Positions 44,852 through 55,372 of a DNA stretch of 64,000 nt are shown here, piece by piece. The stretch's first letter is position 1. Each line of letters opens with the position of its first letter. The notes beneath the pieces were generated by a model. The model had not been told where the DNA came from, ran no database searches, and saw only the letters and a list, made by a program, of their open reading frames with translations. The position numbers and the translations under genes are program-made. This DNA is from Pleurocapsa sp. PCC 7327 (GTDB taxonomy: Bacteria > Cyanobacteriota > Cyanobacteriia > Cyanobacteriales > Microcystaceae). The DNA is taken from assembly GCF_000317025.1 (NCBI RefSeq), contig NC_019689.1:1713501-1777500 (forward strand), in the 5' to 3' direction.

Positions 44852-45340
44852 TTAAGCTAAATTGGAAGGAATATTTTGGGATTTAGAGGGAGTTGAGGGA
44901 GATAAGGATTTCAGTTGCTCATGAATGCCGTTTTGCAAGCTAGCGCGGAAGATTTCGACTCCTTTTTCTAAATTCCCTGGAGTTTCCAGAAAAATGAGGC
45001 TCTCTACTCCATCAAGCGCAAAGAGTTGAAACAGGAGATGGGTAACTGGTACGGAAGCAATGGCAATTTCTAAATTGGAGTTTTCCTGAGAATTGGCAGC
45101 ATCTTCAGGAGACGAAAAGGCATAGATAACCCGTTTTTCCTGCTGGGGTTTTTCTACGTTGCTGAGGGTAGTGACAATCCAATCGCGATCGCGACTTTGC
45201 AAAATGTAATATTCTAGGTGTTGTAGCTGACTGGCAAAGGCTTTGAGAATAGGAATGACTGCTTTTTCCATCGCCCAAGCAGGAACTCCCTGCTCGGAGG
45301 CTTCCTCAATCAAAATTTGTAGCTGTTGGTCTAATTTCAT
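44852..45340 (-). CDS. Cyanobacterial protein of unknown function
   Basis: 162 residues from the ATG at 45340, chosen because GGAG lies about six bases upstream and because an in-frame upstream start (45493) would overlap the divergent methyltransferase gene. The sequence MKLDQQLQILIEEASEQGVPAWAMEKAVIPILKAFASQL is amphipathic helical; the middle has beta-strand character and the C-terminus is Ser/Pro-rich. No catalytic motif, signal peptide or membrane helix is visible. Function unknown. Confidence 0.7.
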   Translation of the reverse strand: MKLDQQLQILIEEASEQGVPAWAMEKAVIPILKAFASQLQHLEYYILQSRDRDWIVTTLSNVEKPQQEKRVIYAFSSPEDAANSQENSNLEIAIASVPVTHLLFQLFALDGVESLIFLETPGNLEKGVEIFRASLQNGIHEQLKSLSPSTPSKSQNIPSNLA

Positions 45341-45394
45341 CGATCTCCAGTTTGAATGCGAAACGTCAGGAAAAGTCTTAAGGATTGAACGATT

Positions 45395-46054
45395 ATGCAG
45401 CGAATTCTCGAACCAGAAGTCATGGATAGTCCCGAAGAAGCTCTTGAGTACGATGCAATGGACTTCGCGGAAGTCAATACTGCCTTTGCTCAACGGGCGA
45501 TAGAACTCGCACCTACAAAGGCAAAAGTACTCGATGCGGGCACGGGAACGGCACGTATCCCTATTCTAATTTGCCAACAGCGTCCCGATTGGCAAATTAC
45601 TGCGATCGATTTGGCGCAAGCCATGCTAGAAGTCGGCAAAAGAAACGTTGAAAAAGCTAATTTAGGGAGGCAAATTAGTCTGGAGTTAATAGACGCTAAG
45701 CAGATGCCTTACCCTGACGAGGACTTTGATGTAGTTATTTCTAACAGTTTGATCCATCACTTGCCCGATCCCCTACCTTTTTTACAAGAACTTAAGAGAG
45801 TTTTAAAACCCAATGGTGCCATCTTGATTCGGGATTTGCTTCGCCCCTCCACTGAAGACATAATGTATCAGATGGTTGAAGCGATCGGTTCTGAATATGA
45901 TAACCATCAAAAGCAGTTATTTCAAGATTCGCTGCACGCGGCTTTTACGCTAGCAGAAGTCGAAAAATTGGTGCAAACTGTTGGTTTAGAGGGCGTAAAG
46001 GTTTATCAGTCTTCGGATAGGCATTGGACGATAGAGCGAGTTTGGACTAATTAA
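45395..46054 (+). CDS. Class I SAM-dependent methyltransferase
   Basis: 219 residues. The SAM-binding motif I is AKVLDAGTGTARIPILI (about 45-61), motif II ITAIDLAQAML, and the post-II strand FDVVISNSLIHHLPDP. It is of the Methyltransf_11/25 type; the substrate is not predictable. It is followed 11 bp later by a second methyltransferase gene on the same strand, which is interrupted. Confidence 0.87.
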   Translation: MQRILEPEVMDSPEEALEYDAMDFAEVNTAFAQRAIELAPTKAKVLDAGTGTARIPILICQQRPDWQITAIDLAQAMLEVGKRNVEKANLGRQISLELIDAKQMPYPDEDFDVVISNSLIHHLPDPLPFLQELKRVLKPNGAILIRDLLRPSTEDIMYQMVEAIGSEYDNHQKQLFQDSLHAAFTLAEVEKLVQTVGLEGVKVYQSSDRHWTIERVWTN

Positions 46055-46065
46055 ATCGCGTTCTT

Positions 46066-47015
46066 GTGAAACTGCCAAAGGAGATGTACATCAATAACGC
46101 AACGCAACGCTTTTCCAGTCGAGTTGAAAATTACATCAAATATCGACCGCACTATCCCAAACAAATCATTAATTTTCTGCGAGAGAACTGTCAACTAACT
46201 CCTGCCTCAATCGTTGCCGATATCGGTTCGGGAACGGGGATCTCAAGCCAATTGTTTTTGCAAAATGGTAATCTAGTCTATGGCACAGAACCCAATCGCG
46301 AGATGCGCGAAGCAGGAGAGCGACTTCTCAAGCGATACGACAATTTCAAAAGTATTGATGGAGTTGCTGAAGCGACGACACTTGCTAATGCTAGCGCCGA
46401 TCTAATTATTGCAGGTCAGGCGTTTCATTGGTTCGATCGCGCCAAAGCCAAATTTGAATTCAAACGCATTCTCAAACCGCAAGGTTGGGTAGTATTAATG
46501 TGGAACGATCGCCGAACGAATTCTACATCGTTTCTAATCGCTTACGAACAGTTACTCCAAACCTACGGGACAGATTACGAACAAGTCAATCACAAGCAGA
46601 TCGATAAAACAATTATCGACAGTTTTTTGGGAACGGGTAATTATCAACAAACTAATTTTTATAATTATCAAACTTTTAATTTCGAGGGTTTAAAAGAAAG
46701 ATTATTATCTTCCTGGTTGAGTGACAAAACTCAAATCGCCCTCACCCCAACCCCTCTCCCGTTCTGGGAGAGGGGCTTTCAACTTAAGACTTTGGACTGA
46801 AGTCCTTTCGCTCCTTGTGGGAGAAGGGATTTAGGGATGAGGGGACAAAGATTTGTCAGTCAACCAGATTATCTTTTTCTTATACGCCAGAAGCAGGACA
46901 TCCAAACTACGAAGCCATGCTATCCGAACTCAGAAAAATTTTTGATACCTATCAAGTCAATGGAAATGCTACGTTCGAGTACGATACTATCGTTTATTAC
47001 GGTCGAATGAAGTGA
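46066..47015 (+). pseudogene. Class I methyltransferase interrupted by a MITE
   Basis: The frame starts at GTG 46066 (or ATG 46084) and reads RFSSRVENYIKYRPHYP, VADIGSGTGISSQLF (SAM motif I) and IIAGQAFHWFDRAKA, a normal Methyltransf_11 protein up to about residue 215 (GLKERLLSS). A 155-bp insertion at 46713-46867 then changes the frame, and the protein would end at residue 244 with a repeat-encoded tail. The original C-terminus resumes after the insertion (SFSYTPEAGHPNYEAML...YDTIVYYGRM) to 47015. The truncated protein keeps the SAM core, so residual activity cannot be excluded. Confidence 0.82.
46713..46867. mobile_element. 155-bp MITE-like element with 8-bp target duplication
   Basis: The ends are CTGGTTGAGTGACAAA and, on the other strand, CTGGTTGACTGACAAA, one mismatch in 16. 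ATTATCTT flanks both sides (46704-46711 and 46868-46875), separated from the left end by one base. The interior has no ORF but includes a CCCCTCTCCC hairpin. It is non-autonomous; the matching transposase is not identified. It sits inside a methyltransferase gene. Confidence 0.8.
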
Positions 47016-47669
47016 TGAGACTATAGCGCGATCGCGTTTTAGAATATAGCAACCCTATTTCATTAGAGACGCAGAGAACACTGAGGATGAGATAACAGAG
47101 AGTTTTATGAATCGTCGGTTGGATTGTGCTTGCGCTTAACCCAACAACTAATTTATCGATCGCATAACTTTTGATTCTAAATGCAGAATTTATTGCTTCA
47201 CTATACATCAAGCAAAACGAAGCATGAAAATATGAATGACTTAGTATTACCTTGTTATATAAATCAGTGCAAAGTATGACAAACTTTCAAATGTCATTCC
47301 AGTTTCACGCCTGAGCTTAAATCGGGAATTTTAGTAACTACAATATAAAGAGAAGACTATCGTTGCAGTCGCAATATAAAAGTTTACCCATGTCAAAATC
47401 TACTGACACGAGTATCTTATACTTACTTACCAAAATCGTTACCAAACGCGATCTCCTCTGCGCCTGAAGCGCGACGGCAGACGCTACAACAGGGGAACCC
47501 CCCGCAACGCACTGCCTCCTCTGCGTGAGATAAAAACACTAAAAATTTAGACTCAGCAAACCGAATACAAAAATAAAATTATCGATCTGTACCCTAGTAC
47601 AAAATATCTTGATGAGATTTTAATCCTTATAACAAAGATAACCTTACCCAATACCGAGGAGAACCATTG
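47016..47669. other. 654-bp intergenic region upstream of acnB, no gene recognised
   Basis: Mostly AT-rich. About 47450-47530 is GC-richer and resembles a decayed CTCTGCG-type repeat (GCGCCTGAAGCGCGACGGC). I see no RNA gene or protein-like ORF. The acnB promoter must lie here. Confidence 0.45.
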
Positions 47670-50279
47670 ATGTTAGAAGCCTATCGCAAACACGTCGCCG
47701 AAAGAGCAGCATTAGGCATCCCCCCCTTACCACTAAACGCACAACAAACCTCCGAACTGTGCGAACTACTGAAAAATTCCCCCCAAGAACTACAACAAGA
47801 ACTGTTAATGCTGCTAACAGATAGAGTTCCCCCCGGTGTAGACGAAGCAGCGTATGTAAAAGCGGGATTTCTAACCGCCATTGCCAAAGGAGACATTACC
47901 TCTCCCGTCATTTCTCCCTTAGAAGCAGTAAAACTTTTGGGGACGATGGTAGGCGGTTACAACGTACACTCGCTCATCGAACTACTTAAATCGAGAGACA
48001 CCGATATTGCCTCGGTTGCGGCAGAGGCACTTAGTAAAACCCTACTCGTCTTTGATGCCTTTAACGAAATTCTGGAATTGTCCGAAACCAATCCCTACGC
48101 CAAACAAGTCATCGACTCTTGGGCGAATGGCGAATGGTTTATTGCCCGTCCCAAGCTACCAGAAGCGATTACAGTAACCGTTTTCAAAGTACCGGGAGAA
48201 ACCAACACCGACGACTTATCCCCCGCGCCCCACGCCACCACTCGCCCCGATATTCCCCTCCACGCTACGGTCATGTTAGAGACGCGGATGCCTGGGGCAT
48301 TAGATACCATTGCCGAACTGAAGAAAAAAGGTCATCCCGTTGCCTATGTCGGCGACGTAGTTGGGACGGGTTCCTCTCGTAAATCTGCCATTAACTCCGT
48401 CCTGTGGCATATCGGTCAAGATATTCCCTACGTTCCTAACAAGCGGTCGGGAGGATATATCTTAGGCGGGAAAATTGCGCCAATTTTCTTTAATACCGCC
48501 GAAGATTCCGGTGCGTTGCCCATCGAATGCGACGTGACCAAGATGAATACGGGGAATGTCATTACCATTTATCCCTACAAAGGCGAGATTACCAACAAAG
48601 CAGGAGAAATCATTTCAACCTTCACCCTCAAACCCGAAACCATCCTCGATGAAGTGCGTGCCGGAGGACGCATTCCCTTACTCATCGGACGCAGCTTAAC
48701 CGATAAAACCCGCCATGCTTTGGGACTAAAACCCAGTCCTCTCTTCGTCCGTCCCAAAATGCCAGAAGATACGGGCAAAGGTTTTACCTTGGCCCAGAAA
48801 ATGGTCGGCAAAGCTTGCGGTTTACCCGGCGTTCGTCCGGGGACCTCTTGCGAACCGATTATGACTACAGTAGGGTCGCAGGATACGACGGGTCCCATGA
48901 CGCGGGATGAATTGAAAGAACTTGCTTGTCTTGGATTTAGTGCCGACTTGGTGTTACAGAGTTTCTGTCACACCGCTGCCTATCCCAAACCCGTTGATAT
49001 TAAAACTCACCACGAACTGCCTGATTTCTTTGCCACTCGCGGCGGTGTCGCGTTGCGTCCCGGCGACGGAATCATCCACTCCTGGTTAAACCGGATGTTA
49101 TTACCCGATACCGTCGGTACGGGTGGCGATTCGCATACTCGTTTCCCCTTGGGCATTTCCTTCCCTGCTGGTTCCGGTTTAGTGGCATTCGCGGCAGCAT
49201 TGGGGGTTATGCCTTTGGATATGCCAGAATCAGTGCTAGTGCGCTTTAGCGGAGAATTGCAACCCGGCGTGACGTTGCGGGATATCGTCAATGCCATCCC
49301 CTACGTTGCCATGCAACAAGGCAAGCTAACCGTCTCCAAGGAGAATAAGAAAAATGTCTTCAATGGACGCATTATGGAGATGGAAGGGCTGCCCGATTTG
49401 AAAGTCGAACAGGCATTTGAACTCACCGATGCAACGGCAGAACGGTCTTGTGGCGGCTGTACGATTAAACTGAGCATCGAGACGGTTTCTGAATATCTTC
49501 GTTCCAATGTTGCCCTACTCAAAAATATGGTGGCACGGGGATATCAAGATGCCCGTACCATTATGCGCCGCGTGGAAAAAATGGAGCAATGGTTGGCGAA
49601 TCCCATCCTCATGGAAGCGGATGCAGATGCGGAATATGTCGATGTTATCGAAGTCAATTTAAGCGAGATTAAAGAACCCATTGTTGCTGCACCTAACGAC
49701 CCCGATAATGTCAAATTAATGTCCGAATGCGCGGGCGACAAAATCGATGAAGTTTTCATCGGTTCTTGCATGACCAATATCGGTCACTATCGCGCGGCAG
49801 CTAAAATCTTGGAGGGGGCGGGTCATGTCAAAGTGCGCCTCTGGATTTGTCCGCCGACTCGCATGGATGAAAAACAACTCCGCGAAGAAGGAGTTTATGG
49901 GATTTTCGCGGCGGCAGGGGCACGAACTGAAATGCCCGGATGTTCTCTGTGCATGGGCAACCAAGCGCGAGTTGAAGATGGCGCGACAGTGTTTTCAACT
50001 TCTACCCGCAACTTCAACAACCGCATGGGGAAAGATGCGCGAGTCTATCTCGGTTCGGCGGAATTAGCTGCCGTTTGTGCCTTGTTGGGGCGCATTCCTA
50101 CGGTTGAAGAATATATGTCGATTGTGGCAGAAAAAATTAATCCATTTGCAGGCGAGTTGTATCGCTATCTTAACTTCGACCAAATTGCAGGTTTTGAAGA
50201 TGAAGGTCGTGTCATTCCCCTCGAAGAAATGCCCAAGATTGAGGATATTCTGGGGATTCCAGCAGGTACGCTGAAGTAG
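47670..50279 (+). CDS. acnB: Bifunctional aconitate hydratase 2 / 2-methylisocitrate dehydratase
   Basis: 869 residues, near the 865 of E. coli AcnB. The ATG at 47670 is used because GAGGAG lies eight bases upstream; a TTG at 47667 precedes it. AcnB interconverts citrate and isocitrate with a 4Fe-4S cluster. The N-terminal HEAT-like domain (about 1-160) is followed by the swivel domain ([28 protein letters not shown]) and the catalytic domains. The three cluster cysteines are in [11 protein letters not shown], and in [12 protein letters not shown]. Other landmarks are [23 protein letters not shown] and [13 protein letters not shown]. It is monocistronic with a strong terminator. Confidence 0.97.
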   Translation: MLEAYRKHVAERAALGIPPLPLNAQQTSELCELLKNSPQELQQELLMLLTDRVPPGVDEAAYVKAGFLTAIAKGDITSPVISPLEAVKLLGTMVGGYNVHSLIELLKSRDTDIASVAAEALSKTLLVFDAFNEILELSETNPYAKQVIDSWANGEWFIARPKLPEAITVTVFKVPGETNTDDLSPAPHATTRPDIPLHATVMLETRMPGALDTIAELKKKGHPVAYVGDVVGTGSSRKSAINSVLWHIGQDIPYVPNKRSGGYILGGKIAPIFFNTAEDSGALPIECDVTKMNTGNVITIYPYKGEITNKAGEIISTFTLKPETILDEVRAGGRIPLLIGRSLTDKTRHALGLKPSPLFVRPKMPEDTGKGFTLAQKMVGKACGLPGVRPGTSCEPIMTTVGSQDTTGPMTRDELKELACLGFSADLVLQSFCHTAAYPKPVDIKTHHELPDFFATRGGVALRPGDGIIHSWLNRMLLPDTVGTGGDSHTRFPLGISFPAGSGLVAFAAALGVMPLDMPESVLVRFSGELQPGVTLRDIVNAIPYVAMQQGKLTVSKENKKNVFNGRIMEMEGLPDLKVEQAFELTDATAERSCGGCTIKLSIETVSEYLRSNVALLKNMVARGYQDARTIMRRVEKMEQWLANPILMEADADAEYVDVIEVNLSEIKEPIVAAPNDPDNVKLMSECAGDKIDEVFIGSCMTNIGHYRAAAKILEGAGHVKVRLWICPPTRMDEKQLREEGVYGIFAAAGARTEMPGCSLCMGNQARVEDGATVFSTSTRNFNNRMGKDARVYLGSAELAAVCALLGRIPTVEEYMSIVAEKINPFAGELYRYLNFDQIAGFEDEGRVIPLEEMPKIEDILGIPAGTLK

Positions 50280-50299
50280 GGTTTGACCTCACCCCTCTA

Positions 50300-50330
50300 C
50301 CCCTCTCCTACAAGGAGAGGGGTATTTTTT
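50300..50330 (+). terminator. Rho-independent terminator of acnB
   Basis: CCCCTCTCCT, loop ACA, AGGAGAGGGG, then TATTTTTT. The T-tract is the exact insertion target of the following IS and is duplicated on its far side. Confidence 0.85.
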
Positions 50331-51500
50331 GGGAGCATCCACTTTTGGAAGAAACACCCAATCAGACAGCAAGTAAACCATTAAGATAAGCACAACGAAC
50401 AGAGAGGATGTGATTGACACTTTCAACATTCCACTGTGCGCCAGAAATTTTGATCCTTAAACCAATTTGTTTAATTGCAGATTCAACTGCCCCTGAACCG
50501 ATAGAACATAATTGTTCAGCCTGATAATAGCTGTAATTGACAATGCGAGGGAGATGTTTTTCCAGATAAGCGATGAAATTTTTAGCTTGTTTACCTCGGC
50601 AATGATTAAATAGGGTCTTGGCCGCTTCTACCTGACCTTGCCACAACAGAGTTTCCGCAGCTTTGAGTCGCTTTAAAGAACCACCAACTTTATAAAGATT
50701 TTCCTTCAGGTGATACCAATCCAAAATTTCACAGCGAGAAAACTGGTCTTGTCCAAATTCTCTCACCAGATTCCAGACACCATCATGTCCATCTCCCAAG
50801 CAAACAAGAGGGTCTAACAACTGTTGGCTATTGACATAATCAATTAATGATTGGTTGTCATCAAAAAATGCACCATAGTAAATCCCTTGCAGACGAACGG
50901 TTTTATAGTCTCGCCAGTGGCAGCCTGCTTTCGGTTTACCCCTGAGTCGGACTTTTCCTCCATCTACGCTGACTTCTGAAACTGATTGTTTAGCAAGTGG
51001 TAGTTGAAAATCTTGTGACAGCACTAGTTGTTGTTGTGTTGAATGACCAACTTTTACTCCTGTCAATGCCTCAATCTCGATTTCTGCTTTTTGGTATGAT
51101 TCGTTAGCTGATAACCTCAAACAGCACTTTTGAAGTAATGGACTTAGGCGAGTTCTTGGCTTTAAACCTAGTCTAATAAGCTGTTTGGCTTTTAATTTCA
51201 GTTCCCCTACTAGGCTTTTTATTTTCCTAGTTTTACCTACTTTTGTTCCAGTTTTTGTTCGATAAAAAAGGGCTATTTCTGGGCTGACTAGTTCTAATAC
51301 TTGACTGCGAACTGTTTTTCTATGCCTTCAAGGTCTGTCAGCTTACTTTTGTCTGCTTCTTCATACAGCAGTGTTGACAATTCTTGTAAGCAGGCTTTGA
51401 TCCGTTCTTGTTTCTCTTGGTTCATTGTCAGCGATCGCACAGGATTATTTCCCTTTACATTTTCCCATAAATGGTAAATCTTCCAAAACTGGATGCTCCC
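50331..51500 (-). mobile_element. ISKra4-family insertion sequence at the acnB terminator
   Basis: 1170 bp. The terminal inverted repeats start GGGAGCATCCACTTTTGG on the left and GGGAGCATCCAGTTTTGG on the right (reverse complement), continuing to 22 bp with one mismatch. The 8-bp target duplication TATTTTTT lies at 50323-50330 and 51501-51508. It encodes one frameshifted transposase on the minus strand. Confidence 0.9.
50362..51425 (-). pseudogene. ISKra4-family transposase, frameshifted
   Basis: The main open part (from 51120) has the ISKra4 core: GVKVGHSTQQQ, VSVDGGKVRLRGKPKAG, LVCLGDGHDGVWNLV, LDWYHLKENLYKVG and IGSGAVESAIKQIG. The N-terminal part starts at the ATG at 51425 (MNQEKQERIKACLQEL...) but changes frame near 51335 in a GAAAAACAG run, giving an early stop (FAVKY). 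Translation in the second frame continues VRSQVLELVSPEIALFYRTKTG into the main part. A single-base change in an A-run therefore inactivates this copy. Confidence 0.85.
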
Positions 51501-51591
51501 TATTTTTTATTTAATTTAGATAAATTATGTAGCTAGTGTAGACTCTATCGTGTAAAGTATGCCAAAAAGTCAATAAAAATAGTCAATAGTC

Positions 51592-52515
51592 GTGGAAAAA
51601 CCAGAAATTAAATGCTTGGTACTGGATATCGATGGCACTCTCGTGGGAAGGTCAGAAAATATTTCTCAAACTGTTAAGCAAGCGATTGGGGCGGCTCAAA
51701 AGCAGGGAGTTTATATCGCGATCGCCACGAGTCGCGATTATGGTTCTACTTTACCCATCTGGAAGGAAATCCGCTCTAATCAACCCTTGACCTGTTATGG
51801 TGGGGCGCTGATTAAACACCCAAAAACTCAACAAATTTATCGGCACTTTCGTGTCTCTAAATCGTTGGCACGCCAACTGCTTGAAGATTTCGATCGCTTT
51901 AATCTACCAGAGCAAAAATTTTCGCCCCAGTTCCACGTCAATGAAAAAATTTATGTGCGGACACTAACCAGAGAACTGCAAGACTACGCAAAGCGGTTTG
52001 GGATTGAAGTCACCGCCGATGTGGATCTGCGCCAAGTCTTGACTAAAGCAGAACCGACATGCATTTTGGGGTTCAGCCAAGATACCACTCTAATTGACAA
52101 GCAGGTGAGAAACCTGCGCAAGCGTTATTCTCTAGCTGAGCTTTCCTTAAACCGCTCCGGCTCTTACTTTTTTGAATGTCTCCATCCCTCAGCCGATAAA
52201 GGAAGGGCAGTGCATTATTTAACTAAAAAAATTTTAGGTCTGCAAGTTGAAAACGTCATGGCAATCGGCGACTACTTCAATGACCTGTCTATGCTGGAAT
52301 ACGCCGGGGTGGGGGTAGCGATGGGGAATGCTCCGCAGGAAGTTAAAGCTCAAGCAGACTGGGTGGCTCCCAGTGTAGAACAAGACGGTGTGGCGGCGGC
52401 GATTGAGGAGTTTATCCTGCAAAGATCTCTCAATTGTGGCAAGCGCAAGCGAAAGTGGAGAAACCTGCGATCGTCTATTGTTACAGGCGCAAAAACCGTT
52501 CGGGTAGCATCTTAG
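51592..52515 (+). CDS. HAD-family (Cof-type, IIB) phosphatase
   Basis: 307 residues from a GTG at 51592. HAD motif I is LVLDIDGTLVG (about 9-19), motif II ATSRDYGS, motif III a Lys in SADKGRAV and motif IV IGDYFNDLSML (about 224). The cap is of type IIB. Such enzymes dephosphorylate sugar phosphates or cofactors; the substrate is unknown. The C-terminal 30 residues are basic (CGKRKRKWRNLRSS). The gene starts 83 bp after the target duplication of the ISKra4 element, so the IS may have altered its promoter region. Confidence 0.88.
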   Translation: MEKPEIKCLVLDIDGTLVGRSENISQTVKQAIGAAQKQGVYIAIATSRDYGSTLPIWKEIRSNQPLTCYGGALIKHPKTQQIYRHFRVSKSLARQLLEDFDRFNLPEQKFSPQFHVNEKIYVRTLTRELQDYAKRFGIEVTADVDLRQVLTKAEPTCILGFSQDTTLIDKQVRNLRKRYSLAELSLNRSGSYFFECLHPSADKGRAVHYLTKKILGLQVENVMAIGDYFNDLSMLEYAGVGVAMGNAPQEVKAQADWVAPSVEQDGVAAAIEEFILQRSLNCGKRKRKWRNLRSSIVTGAKTVRVAS

Positions 52516-52561
52516 CCAAGGCGAATAGACAAACACAAACTTTTATTCTGGAAGATGTTTT

Positions 52562-53341
52562 ATGGTCGCACCAAGATTTGAGATTCAATACGCTGCTTAT
52601 CGCGATTGGCAACCACAAGATTATCTGGCGCAGTATTACGTGGATGTCAAGACTGAGGAGTTGCTCACTCTAGAGTTTTTAGTGCAATCGCTTCAAAACA
52701 TGCCGACGACATCTGTGATGCTTGATTTTGGTTGCGGACCTATTATCAGTCACATCCTGCCAATCGTTCCAAAAGTGCAAGAGATTCACATGGCGGAATA
52801 CTTGCCTGCCAACCGTGCCGAGGTTCAGAAGTGGCTGGCTAGTACTGATGACGCGCACAATTGGCGAGCGTTCGCATTGGCAACGCTGCGCTTGGAGGGA
52901 AACCCCAACCCAACCGAAACCGAAGCGAAGGCACGCGAGCAACAAGCGCGAGACCGCATTAAAAGCCTTTTGCCCTGCGATGTCAATAACCCAGATCCCC
53001 TCGGTGCCCAGAGGCGCGGCTTTTACCCCTTGGTAACCACCAGCTACTGCGCTGAAGGCGTTACCACCAGTAAGGAGAAGTGGCGCGCCTACATGAGAAA
53101 TATTGCCAGCCTCGTAAAACCAGGCGGAGTTCTGCTCCTTTCGGCAGTTGGAGGAGCCGCCAATTTCTACCGCGTTGGCGATCGCTATTTTCCCTGCACT
53201 AGGCTCGATCGCCAAGACGTGCTCGCATCTCTTGGCGAAAATGGATTTACCGACATAGACATACGAATTCGTCAGGTTAGCGATCGCTCACAAGAAGACT
53301 ACAGTCACCTCATTTTTGCCCGTGCGGTTAAAGCTGGTTAG
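52562..53341 (+). CDS. NNMT/PNMT/TEMT-family N-methyltransferase
   Basis: 259 residues. The N-terminus (FEIQYAAYRDWQPQDYLAQYYVDVKTEELLTLEFLVQSL) and motif I VMLDFGCGPIISHILPIV (about 52-69) match the nicotinamide/phenylethanolamine/thioether methyltransferase family, as does CAEGVTTSKEKWRAYMRNIASLVKPGGVLLLSAV. Automatic annotation often names such cyanobacterial proteins GntF (guanitoxin pathway), but none of the other guanitoxin genes are here, so only the family is claimed. It is convergent with the glutamine synthetase-like gene, the stop codons overlapping by four bases. Confidence 0.85.
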   Translation: MVAPRFEIQYAAYRDWQPQDYLAQYYVDVKTEELLTLEFLVQSLQNMPTTSVMLDFGCGPIISHILPIVPKVQEIHMAEYLPANRAEVQKWLASTDDAHNWRAFALATLRLEGNPNPTETEAKAREQQARDRIKSLLPCDVNNPDPLGAQRRGFYPLVTTSYCAEGVTTSKEKWRAYMRNIASLVKPGGVLLLSAVGGAANFYRVGDRYFPCTRLDRQDVLASLGENGFTDIDIRIRQVSDRSQEDYSHLIFARAVKAG

Positions 53342-54700
53342 TATCGCTCCAACAGAAGTTGTACTTCTTTTCCAAATTCCCAAGTCTTCATTTCTTCCCA
53401 CTCGCAAGAACGCACGGCTAGGAAGGCTTTCGCCAAGTCGTCTCCTAAAGCCCCTAAGAGTAAGTCATCTCGTTGCAGATGCGCGATCGCAACTCCCAAA
53501 TTACTCGGCAAGCGACTAATCCCTCGCTTCTCGCGTTCCGAGTCGCTTAGATTGCCCGGATCGACTGCCACGGGTTCGGGCAACTCCAAACCTCTGCCAA
53601 TCCCATCCAATCCTGCCATAATAACTGCGCCCAGGGCAAGATAGGGATTGGCAGAGGCATCTGAGGTCTTATACTCGATATGGGTCGGACTGGGGGGGGG
53701 CTGGATTGGTCGGCACTCGGATCGCTGCCTCGCGGTTATCGAAACCCCAACAGCGAAAGGCACCGCTCCAACTGTGGGGAAGGATGCGCCGATAGGAATT
53801 GGGGGAGGGAGTTGTTATTGCCATGAGAGCGGGTAAATGCGCCAGCAATCCCGCCACGAACTGACTGGCAAGGGGAGATAGCTGTCCCGGTTTATCGCCA
53901 TAGGGCAGAATATTGTTTCCGTCTCGCCAGAGACTCAGATGTAGGTGACAGCCGCTTCCTGCGCCTTCGGCAAAGATTTTTGGTAAAAATGAGGCAATCA
54001 AGTCGCGATTTCGCGCGATCGCTTTGACAATTTCTCGAAAGACGATTTGTTGGTTGGCAGCAGTCAGGGCATCTTTGTATAACACTGAAATTTCCTGCTG
54101 TCCCGAACCCGATTCGGGATAGTACTGCTCGACTATTAAGCCTCGATCGATGAGCGCTGCGGCAATCTCATCGATAACTGGCTGCTGAAGATCCATCGAT
54201 AGGGTAGAAGCAAAAACGGTTGTGTCGGCGGGAACGATCTTTTCTACGGCGGGTCGCAACAGATAAAATTCGTTTTCAAACGCTGCCCTTACCTCGATTC
54301 TCTCGTCCGCTGCTGCCGCGATCGCTCGCTTGAGAAAGTCGCGGGGACAGCACGACCACGGTCGTCCGTCCTTGACCAGATCTCCCATCGCCCTGGCATG
54401 ACCTGGGGCGTATGGCAGAACGGTTAGAGTATTCCAATCCGGTACCAGCCGAACTTCGCCAACGGGTCCGAGTCCGCTATTAGCCGCAGGCGCATCGTAC
54501 ATGACTGGAATGGCTTGTTGGGCGGCAGAAATTCCTACGCCGCGAACGAAGTATTCGGACAATCGTTTGACGTGGACGGCTTTGCCTCGGATGACATTGC
54601 CGCTGTCGCACCAGAGAAGGCGGACAAAATTGATATTGGCGCGATCGAGCAAGTTGAGGATTGAGCGTTCCATTCCCTCGCTTAACGCCCTATTTGCCAT
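53338..54700 (-). pseudogene. Glutamine synthetase-family gene, frameshifted in a C9 run
   Basis: The start is the ATG at 54700 (MANRALSEG) or 54721. The first part reads as a GS family member: beta-grasp N-domain, then VRAAFENEFYLLRP, ESGSGQQEISV, GSGCHLHLSLW and RREAAIRVPTNPAPP. At 53692-53700 (nine G on the plus strand) the frame is lost and the protein would end after 350 (343) residues. Removing one base restores PSPTHIEYKTSDASANPYLALGAVI and the rest of the C-terminal domain to 53338, about 454 residues. It is of the glutamate-polyamine/GS-III-like single-gene type rather than the housekeeping GlnA. It could be a pseudogene, a phase-variable gene or a sequencing error. Confidence 0.82.
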
Positions 54701-55274
54701 GGACCCGCTTTTCTGTGGCAATCATTCGTGCCGCTAAAACACCGCCCAAAAAGCCAAACAAATGTCCTTGCCAAGAAATCCCGTTGTTGCTTGGCAAAAC
54801 GCCCCAGATTAAGCCACCATACAGCAGACCCACAATAATTGATAAAAGGATGGAAGGCAAATTGCGCTGAAAATAGCCCCTAAAGAGCAGAAAACCCAGA
54901 TAGCCAAAAATTAGGATGCTCGCGCCGACGTGAACCGTACCGGGTACGGCAAATAGCCAAACCCCAAACCCGCCAACCAGCATCGTCAGCAGCGTCACGA
55001 TGAAAAAGTCGCTGGTTTCTTGTAGCATGACCAGCCAACCCAGCATGAGGAAGGGAATGGTATTGGCAATCAGATGGGGAAACCCGCCGTGGAGAAAAGG
55101 AGCCAACAAAATTCCTCGCAGTCCGATCGAAGAGTGGGGAATAATGCCCAATAGATCTAATCTGCCTCGGAAAATGACGCGATCGATGATTTCTACAACC
55201 CAGAAGGTGGCGACGAACGAACCTAAAATTGTCACTTGGGTCTTTAATTCGCGGGCAATGGCATTTCTGCTCAT
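54690..55274 (-). CDS. Rhomboid-family intramembrane serine protease
   Basis: 194 residues with six hydrophobic helices. The rhomboid signature is visible: HGGFPHLIANTIPFLMLG (with the His/Asn oxyanion region), catalytic Ser in VHVGASILIFGYLGFL (about 116) and catalytic His in SWQGHLFGFLGG (about 174). The motif is GAS-xxx-G rather than the most common GASG. The stop codon overlaps the start of the downstream GS-family gene, so the two are probably co-transcribed. Confidence 0.9.
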   Translation of the reverse strand: MSRNAIARELKTQVTILGSFVATFWVVEIIDRVIFRGRLDLLGIIPHSSIGLRGILLAPFLHGGFPHLIANTIPFLMLGWLVMLQETSDFFIVTLLTMLVGGFGVWLFAVPGTVHVGASILIFGYLGFLLFRGYFQRNLPSILLSIIVGLLYGGLIWGVLPSNNGISWQGHLFGFLGGVLAARMIATEKRVHGK

Positions 55275-55372
55275 GATTTTTACTGAATCCGGTTTAGATT
55301 TGATTTTTTTATTCTTCTAGACTAGCAAGCTGATGGATTCCTCATCCTGCTTTTAAGAAATCTCAAGAAATG

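Noticed and set aside
46740..46765. CCCCTCTCCC hairpin in the MITE as terminator of the methyltransferase
   Set aside because: It lies inside the inserted element and before the gene's own remaining C-terminus; no T-tract follows.
52562..53341. Guanitoxin N-methyltransferase GntF
   Set aside because: Only the broad methyltransferase family is supported; no other guanitoxin biosynthesis genes are in the window.
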